Positions 56,651 to 64,000 of a DNA stretch of 64,000 nt are shown piece after piece (the first letter of the stretch is position 1; each line of letters starts with the position of its first letter). This stretch comes from Oxytropis ochrocephala (taxonomy: Eukaryota > Streptophyta > Magnoliopsida > Fabales > Fabaceae). The notes beneath the pieces were generated by a model. That model ran no database searches. It was not told the origin of the DNA and saw nothing but the letters and a program-made list of their open reading frames with translations. Position numbers and translations under genes: made by a program. The stretch lies in NCBI GenBank assembly GCA_020916435.1, contig CM037092.1, positions 4,030,001-4,094,000 of the forward strand, in the 5' to 3' direction.

Positions 56651-57470
56651 AACAAAACGTATATCATGCTTTATTTTTATGTTGGGCACTTATTTCACGT
56701 GGTCACGATGATAAGTGCTCATCTATTTAGTACCCACCAAATCAAATTGTTGATCTTCTTTTTGAAAGTGGTGAGATCACTTCACTCGGCCAATATTTGT
56801 TTTCACTTTTCATTGCAAAAAGCGTATCCGTAGTCAAAAAGCTTTTCTATTAATTTGATTAAGTTTTTCGTAAAATCATCTTAAATCACTTAACATTTAT
56901 TCCTTTTTTTTTAATGTACAACTATTTTCATGCTCTTATTCTCCTTCTAAACATGAAAATTTATTTTGTTTAGGCCTCTTGACCTTTTTGTTTCAGCTTT
57001 CATCTATTATATATATATATATAATTTTTCAAAACTATCATAAATTATAAATTATATTTACTCAAAGCGCATTTACTTTTTTAATGAAATTTATAGATTA
57101 ATTAATTATTTTCCATTTTTCCTTTAAGAGAACAAACATATTGAAAAATGGTATTTTATTTAGTATATTATTTAGTAGAAATACACATGCAAACTTCTTT
57201 TAGTTTTATTAATTGAAAAAAACAAAATATATGCATGGGTAAACATCATATTGCTTTATTGTTTTGATATGATTTTTTATTTGATAAAATTGGATTGAAT
57301 AGAAAATTACCCCGTGTTCACGTTTGTCCCATCTTCATCCCTTGAGTTTCTAGGTTGCGAGTTCCTCTTCAACAAGTGGTTGGAGACCTCACAAGAGAAA
57401 AAATTTGGGTTAGAAGCTATTTTAATCATCAAAAACAGTATTGAAAAGGAAACAACTGAAAGGAGAGGGA
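56651..57470. other. Intergenic AT-rich sequence
   Basis: No gene seen. Short (AT)n run at about 57008-57022. Confidence 0.5.
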
Positions 57471-58026
57471 TATTACCTTGAGGGTGTTGGTTCTGTGCTA
57501 TTGAGAACCTTCAACCGTTCAATCTCACATGTGCAAGTGTATGCAAACAAGAAATCAGAAACTGAATTAGGGTTTGCACAATATTATCGTAAGTGAAGGA
57601 AAAACACAAGAGAGGTTGGTGTTTTACCTTCGTTTGTCCCGTTAATCTGTTTGCATTGAAACTTCAACCTGTAATATCAAGAACCCAGAATTAGGGTTTT
57701 TGAGTTTTAAAACGAAACAGAAAACATAGTGAGGGTTTGAGAGATTTCTACCTTCGTTGATGTTCATTGAGACATTTGCTCTTCATTCATCATCAGTTAC
57801 ATGCATACAAGCAAACAAACATAACAAATCAGTTAAACAAAACTCGGACTTTCAGAGTAGCAATATATATAATCACTGAAATCAAAGGGCTTTTCGTGAA
57901 TTACCTGTTGTCTGTTGACATTGAAGCTTCATGTAGCTTCTGTGTTGTTGATTTCTCCAGAAATCAATGTGGAAGATAAACCTTAGCAGAGCCTGTGTTA
58001 ATGTCGTGAGGAAGACAAATTGGAAG

Positions 58027-58057
<31 letters not shown>

Positions 58058-58160
58058 TAAAGAAACAACGCTCTAGGGTTAGAGAACGGGTCAACAACCA
58101 AACCTGTGTTATCCGAATAAAGGATCCGCTGGGTTCCGCATTAACCCGCGATGTCAAACT
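57471..58160 (-). ncRNA. Candidate spliced non-coding transcript (low confidence)
   Basis: On the minus strand four exon-like segments follow each other, each ending in a good donor: ACAACAG|GTAATT (about 57901), AACGAAG|GTAGAA (about 57750), AACGAAG|GTAAAA (about 57627), CTCAAG|GTAATA (about 57477). Some have upstream acceptors such as ATTACAG. The segments share a loose phrase (gttgaagtttcaatg / gaagcttcaatgtca). No long reading frame passes through them. A (GA)n run (58030-58057) lies in the presumed first exon. This is inference from splice-like words only. Confidence 0.25.
58030..58057. repeat. (GA)n microsatellite
   Basis: About 28 bp of pure ga repeats. Confidence 0.95.
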
Positions 58161-59890
58161 GGGTCTGGAGAGGTGGATTGGACTCCAATCTTGGGCTTGA
58201 ATTTAAGTCTTCCACCCCTGCACTTTGCAAATACACCCCAACCAGAATTCCAACACTGTGTGTGTAGAGAACAATTCTGAATTGTGTAATTTAATTAATT
58301 AAATATTAAAATTTTGTTTTTGTTATATTTTTTAATGATGCATAATTTTTAATTTGTTTTGTCCCCCCAATTCTAGGTCTTAGATCCGCCATTGTTAATG
58401 ATTTTTTTTATTATCACTTTCCGCCATTGTTGATGGCCCCCCTCATTAGTTATTTTCGTTATATGGGTTGATGGTGTTCCTTTCATCCTCACACAAAAAT
58501 TACATACTACTACAAAACAAACCAACAATTTGGCAAAATATTTATGTTCTTTAGAGGTCTCAAAACTCTCAACTCAACCTTCGGCTCCACTGGGCTATAA
58601 AAAAAATCCGTACGCGCGTAGCATGTGTGCAGTGATAGTACATGGGAGAATTTTGTCATTGTCAACGGAAATAAGTACATTATAAAGTAGTATATAATTT
58701 TACGTAAATCCAGATTTCCATGTGGCATTGCTTCAGTGTATAATAATAATAATCACGCTTGAGAATTTAATATTATATATGTACTATAATATAATAATTC
58801 ATATAGTTCGATATGGACAAAATTATGTGGATATAATATTTTGATAATATACCGCGGAAGAAAGCATTATATTTGAATGTCAACAACTCAACGGCGTGTC
58901 TCCCAGTTTTGTTGGTGAGCTAGTATATGAACATAAATTAAAGTAACAATAAAAATTTGTAATAGGAGCAAGGAATGCCACCAACCTCTATATCTATGAT
59001 TCTATATGTTGCATTTATCGTTTATATTGCTGCTGCAAAAACGATGAATGTGAATACGGATTAAGATGGGAAATGGAGAATAAATAAGAAGTCAAAAGTC
59101 AATTATAAGATGCTTTTGTTTTCTACGTATATATTTTTACTTTAGGAGCAAGCGATTTTTGATTTTTTATGATTTGGATAAGAAGTCAAAAGTCAATTAT
59201 AAGATGGAGATTGGAGAATGGATCGAACATTACTATTTGATTATTATAAGATTTGGATTTTTTCATGTTTTTTTAAATAAAATTATTATTTAAGTGTTAA
59301 GATTGGAAGTTAAGTATATTAATCGTTATGTCAAAAAAGTATATTAATCGTTCATATTGCACTTAGAGTACAGAAAACTAGACTAGAAAACTCAGGTTCA
59401 GTCCATCATCATAACAATCCCGTTATACTAGTTTTTAGTTAGAAAGAGAGTTAAATCATACTCCGGTTCATTTTCTTAATTTTGATGTTTTAGTTTATGC
59501 ACAAAGAATAAAAAAATAATAAATAGATAATGCTTAGACTAAAATACTCTTATTTATCATCTTTGTTCTTCGCAATTTTACTTGAGTAAATACACACTCA
59601 TCATTTACTTGAAGAGATAAATAGTATTGGTATATGTGTTTATTAAAAGTTAATTTGTAATTGTTTATTAATTTATTAAGGGTATTGTTGGAAAAAATTG
59701 GTTATAGTAGCATTGGTATTGTAAAACATCAAAAACAAATGAACAAAATTTTGAGGCTAAAACATCAAAAGAAAAAGAACATACAAAGGGAGTACTAGGT
59801 ATGGGGAATTTAATATAGATAAGCATGCATTTAATTTTTTAAAGACAAAAAGGAAATTTTATTGATTAACATGAAGAAAGGTTGAAGAAA
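58161..59890. other. Intergenic sequence
   Basis: No gene recognised. A direct repeat of aagaagtcaaaagtcaatta (59087 and 59179) is present. The phrase gtcttagatccgccattg at about 58377 resembles a decayed hAT-type end. Confidence 0.45.
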
Positions 59891-59894
59891 AGCC

Positions 59895-60068
59895 AAAGGC
59901 TCCGACTTTAAGTGTAAATGGTTAATGCACTCCATCTAAAATGACAGACTTTGACCTTAGAAATGAAAGAAGTTGAAGTCAAACTTTACTTACCTCCCTG
60001 CCAAACTCTAGATTAGTCAAAGTTCATTTCTACTAAACATCAGAGCGGGGTCAAAGACCTCTAAACAG
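59895..60068 (+). mobile_element. Diverged SINE related to the copy at 6822-7019
   Basis: Shares atggttaatgcactccatct (A-box region) and the 3' phrase ggtcaaagacctctaaac with the intact SINE. The B-box middle has diverged or been lost. No target duplication found. Confidence 0.6.
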
Positions 60069-61934
60069 AAAATAAAAGTCGTAGTCCACAACTCAATTGT
60101 TACCACACACACATTTTGTTTTCGTATATAAACAAAAATATCTATTTAATCATATTATCGAATATAAGCATCTCAAAACTTTTTTAGTTAATGTGCTGAA
60201 TTTACTCTTATTAATTACTTTCTGTAAGGGATATTAGCAAGTTGCATGTGCTTAATTACATGCAGTAAACAAGTCGCCCACTTGTATTCTATGAGTAAGT
60301 CGCCCCCATCACATTAATTGACTGGAAGCAAGAGCCTAGTAGCACAATACGCCAGGCCCAGCAAGGACCAAAGTCAGACCAACAATGATCCGGCTCGCCC
60401 ACGCTAGTGAACTCACCCTAGCTACTTTGGCAAAAGACCTAACCCTAGGCAACTGGAGGGACAGAAGTCACTCCGAAAAAACACTTCTATCTGTTGGATG
60501 TCAAACCCTATTTAGGTAACTCTCAAACACAGGAGAACTCACTTCACTCCTAGCTTGCTAAGGAGTCGGTCTCTCCACTTCTATGTAAATGCAGTTTTTT
60601 TTTCTCAATACAAGTAACTTTTAACTTCACAATTTTTTTTACAGTATTGAAGAAGAGTTAATATAAGAATCATACTTTCTTTTATTACCGTTCTTAACAG
60701 GAATATGCATAGCCGCCTTTTGCGTATACATAAAAATGGAGGAAGTATTACACAATATTATGGTTTCATTAACTTGTTAAACTACCAAGTTATTTTGTAT
60801 TGTATGAGCATTTATAAGATGTGTGGAACCAAAGTTTGGTGAATTACATTTAATTTTTTTTTTGAGTTCTTTTAATCGTGAATGAAACAGAAGCCTCTAC
60901 GTATCTAAAGTGGTCATTTGGATATATTTTTCCCGATAAAGAAAAAATATTTATTATTGAAATCGTGCTTACTTCACAACTATGAATTGATAGCCAAACT
61001 TGTATTAATGGGAGCACTAGGAGTGCGCCAACCCATATACAAAAAGGGAAGGGGGAGAGTCTCATTAAAACCTCTTTGAGCCAAAACCTTTTGGGAAAAA
61101 GACTCAGGCAGGGAAAAATAGTACCTCAAAACAGAAGTGGAATGCTTACAATGTGAATATCAACCAACAGTTTCTCCCCCTTGAAGGCATGAAAGACGGT
61201 TAGACCCTCATAAAGAAATAGACATGGATGAGTTGCTCTTTAATTTATAAATACACTAACTCCAATAAAGACTCTTAACCCGATTAACAACCGAGTCCAT
61301 GTTAGCTTCCTCCTCTTTGAAGACGACACCGTACGCTAGTTGTTAGAGGAGAGGGGGAGCGGGTTTAAACCCCGTACGCTTACATTTCCACCAACAATAG
61401 ATTTGTCTTTATACTTTATTTTGATCACTTTTGTACAAAGTTAACTCTGGATTATATAGCTTAGTAGGAACAATATAATGGGGATGTCAATCACCATTCA
61501 CCATGACTGTCTCAAACAATTTGGAGGCACTGTTTAAATCTTAAAAGTTGGGCCACTAATTATGCTTTTTATCAGATGAATCACTAAAGACTCAAACTAT
61601 TTCCTTTAAATTGGACCCTAATTATACTATTTTTTGGGATATTGTTAAAAAATTGGATTGGACTGAGGGCCATGTGCATTTGCACAGCCTGCACACCTTT
61701 ATTATCGGCTCTGTAAATCACAATGTTATTGTGGCTCAGGGCAGGTTATTATCATGTCAAGACGTGTTATTGTACATGGGCTCAATCTAGTACAGGTGTG
61801 AAGTTTTTTAGGAGCGTTGAAAAAGTACAGGTCATGCGAAGATTACGAAAAATTTTAGATTTGAAAAAACTCAAAGAGAGTGAAGTCAAGATTTTGTTTT
61901 ACGAACGATGTCATTCGAATGTTTAAGTGTTCGA
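60069..61934. other. Intergenic with retroelement-like fragments
   Basis: 60240-60600 is GC-richer and LTR-like (repeated aagtcgccc; ends near tctctccacttctatg) but lacks defined borders. 61000-61190 (ggagcactaggagtgcgcca... ctcattaaaacctctttg) looks like a dispersed repeat. No coding region supported. Confidence 0.4.
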
Positions 61935-62490
61935 GCAGGTGAAAAAAATTAATTTGGTTACAAAATATGCAAAGTGTGATGTTGAAATAGGAGGGTGTGG
62001 GCCTTTTGGTCTTTTATAAGTAACTTAATCTTGATAAAAAAAAAATTGGTTACAAAATATGCAGTAAAGATTCCTTCCTGTGTTTATAAATCTTAATCTT
62101 GGTGAAAAAAAGAATTTCCTTCCTCAATAATCGATTTGGTGAAAAAGAATTTAATTGCATAACAAAATATGTAAAGTGTGATATTGAGCAGTGCATTTTG
62201 GGTACTTTAAAGTTTAGAAAAATATTTAAGTGTTCAAATACGCAAATTTAAAGTTACTTACTCAATAAACTCGTTTGGTGAAAAAAGAATTTAATTTCAC
62301 GATTAAATATGTTAAGTGTAATGCTCAGCAATGTGTTTTGAGGTACTTTAGAGTTCGGAAAAAAAAATTAAGTATTCAAATACGCAAAATTATTTCCTCA
62401 ATAACTGGTTTCGGAAAAAATCGTGACAACATATGTAAAGTGTGTCGTTGAAAGTGTGTTTTTGAGGTACTTTACCGTTTAGAAATATTT
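61935..62490. repeat. Diverged tandem repeat, unit about 135-140 bp
   Basis: Recurring phrases ggtgaaaaa-gaatttaatt, aatatgtaaagtgtgat(a/g)ttga, tgaggtacttta and tcaaatacgcaaa return at about 62135, 62272 and 62408, with an earlier partial unit at 61935. At least three units in head-to-tail order. Not coding. Confidence 0.8.
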
Positions 62491-64000
62491 TAGATACGAT
62501 TAATGAAAAAATGAGTATTTAATCCATGAAAAAAATTTAGTATATGATAAAAGAATAATTAAGGCTTAATTTTTAAGATTTGAACAAAATCTCCAAATTA
62601 TTTAAGACGACATGTTGTGGCTAAGATAAAAATGGTTGCATGGGGATGATTTGTAAGTAGGAAAGAGAGAGTTGAACCTTCATTTCCAGGATTGGATTAG
62701 GTACCTGATTGGTTGCCTACGATTTATGTAATTGCAGGATGTAACGTTAGAGCATGCCTTAGCTTTAAATTATATTGACAAATTTATACTAAGTTTTTTA
62801 TTTTATGAATTATATTAAGTTTTATATCATATTTATTTTTAGAGTAAGAATATCCAGACACAAATGACTTTAATTCAAACTAAAAATGAAGAAGAAAGCA
62901 AGACCAGAATTTAATCGCGCATCCGGCGGCTGTATTAGGAGGTCCAAGTTTCATCGCACATACTAACATAAATACTTTTCACTACATTACATTACATGGA
63001 GTAATTACTACTCTTCTAGGTTTATTGAAAAACTAATTAGTATTTTAGAATGTTTCTAAAAACCACAAATTAAGAAATCATAAATTTGTAAATACTCTAA
63101 AGATTCCTAAACTTTAAAGCTTTTAGAGTGTTTCGCATGAATTAAAAATCATAAAGCGATTAATACTCACTAACTTAGGAATCCAAAAGAGTTCATATTG
63201 TGAATAGTGATAATTAATTGATAAAGGGTAAACTTGAAAAAATTAAACAAATTATACATTGATATCTCAAAAGGACCAAAGTTTTGGAAAAAAAAAAATA
63301 CTAAAATGACTAAAATTTAGGAACGGAAGGAGTAATGTTTTTGTTGGTTCAGTAACGGAGTTGAACAAAGAAGTAAGTATAGGCACCCGGCATAGAACTA
63401 TGACAAACGTATGGATATTCAAAGCTGAAATTTTCTTTTGTTATCTGTATTTTGGCCATTGACCTGAACTGTTCTATTTATTGTGTGTTCAATGTTCAAA
63501 CACTTTTACTCCAAGTAATTTATATATGCGACCAAACTTTCAGGCCTAAGCATGCAGCAGAATTAAAAATATATCTAACATACACCACTTTTGACAGGAT
63601 CTAACATACTATATGTTGAATGCTTAAAATTGTGTTAATTGTCAAAACAACATATCAAATTCTCCTCTTCAAATCAGATTAATTAGCAGTGGGTTCAAAC
63701 CAGTGGCAGACCTACACTTTAATGAGAGGGTTTATTGGAAAAAAATTGTTCTATTTATCTCCTTATATAAAAATATATATTTCGAACTCCCTGAAATTTT
63801 AATTTTGTTTAAGACTTCTAATTTTGCACCTTTCTTTTTAGTTAATTTACACAAATTAACCATATTAATGGCCTACTTTTATTTTTTTCCCAAAATTTTT
63901 AAAATGAAGAAAGTCAATGGTCATAATGGTAATTTAGGATTTCACCTCCACTTGTTGCTTTATAGTCATTTACTTTTTCACGAGACTAAATTTTTTTGTT
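62491..64000. other. Intergenic to the window end
   Basis: No gene supported. A Stowaway-like right end (ggaacggaaggagta, 63321-63335) lacks a clear partner. ccagtggcagacctacac at 63700 resembles a hAT-type terminus, but its other end would lie beyond the window. Confidence 0.45.

Noticed and set aside
61340..61381. tRNA gene (ggtttaaaccccgtacgc looks like a B box)
   Set aside because: No cloverleaf, A box or acceptor stem pairing could be made out.

Overview
This is a nuclear plant genome window. The organism is a eudicot, most likely a legume close to Medicago or Trifolium. Reasons: AT-rich DNA, GT-AG introns, plant-only families (HD-Zip II, G-type lectin receptor kinase, VRN2-type Polycomb protein, GUB_WAK_bind protein), and dense small non-autonomous transposons. 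I assembled the split genes by hand from splice signals. In every multi-exon gene I call intact, the exon lengths sum to a multiple of three and the joined reading frame is open; these are strong but unverified models.

Layout. 1-435: last exon of an HD-Zip class II gene (+). 490-4,700: nested transposons, including two Mutator-like elements full of palindromic motifs, a Helitron-like end and a TTA-flanked MITE. 5,421-11,873: 12-exon palmitoyl-protein thioesterase (-) with a SINE and a solo LTR in its introns. 13,192-14,498: two-exon secreted/membrane GUB_WAK_bind protein (-) that lacks the RING domain of its ATL20-22 relatives. 15,956-19,357: deSI/PPPDE peptidase-like gene (-) with a spliced 5' leader and a uORF. 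20,680-32,900: a large inverted duplication carrying two tyrosyl-tRNA synthetase copies. Copy A (-) has an intact frame but a changed KMSKS region and C terminus. Copy B (+) keeps the canonical KMSKSDP and C terminus but has a 2-nt frameshift at an exon end. A Helitron and a Mutator-like element lie in the spacer, and another Mutator-like element follows copy B. 33,256-33,621: small orphan ORF with a TATA box. 35,898-38,261: intronless G-type lectin receptor kinase (+). 38,550-41,020: six-exon JASON-like gene (-) with an internally duplicated exon pair. 42,775-52,233: VRN2-like Polycomb gene (-), 14 coding exons plus a leader exon. 52,240-64,000: no protein gene recognised; MITE, TRIM, SINE, a possible spliced non-coding transcript and a diverged ~140-bp tandem repeat.

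The genes are ordinary plant neighbours, not an operon or a pathway cluster. The most unusual material is (i) the Mutator-like family in which related elements carry different short palindromic modules between conserved ends and core, and (ii) the inverted tyrosyl-tRNA synthetase pair, in which each copy has lost something the other keeps.
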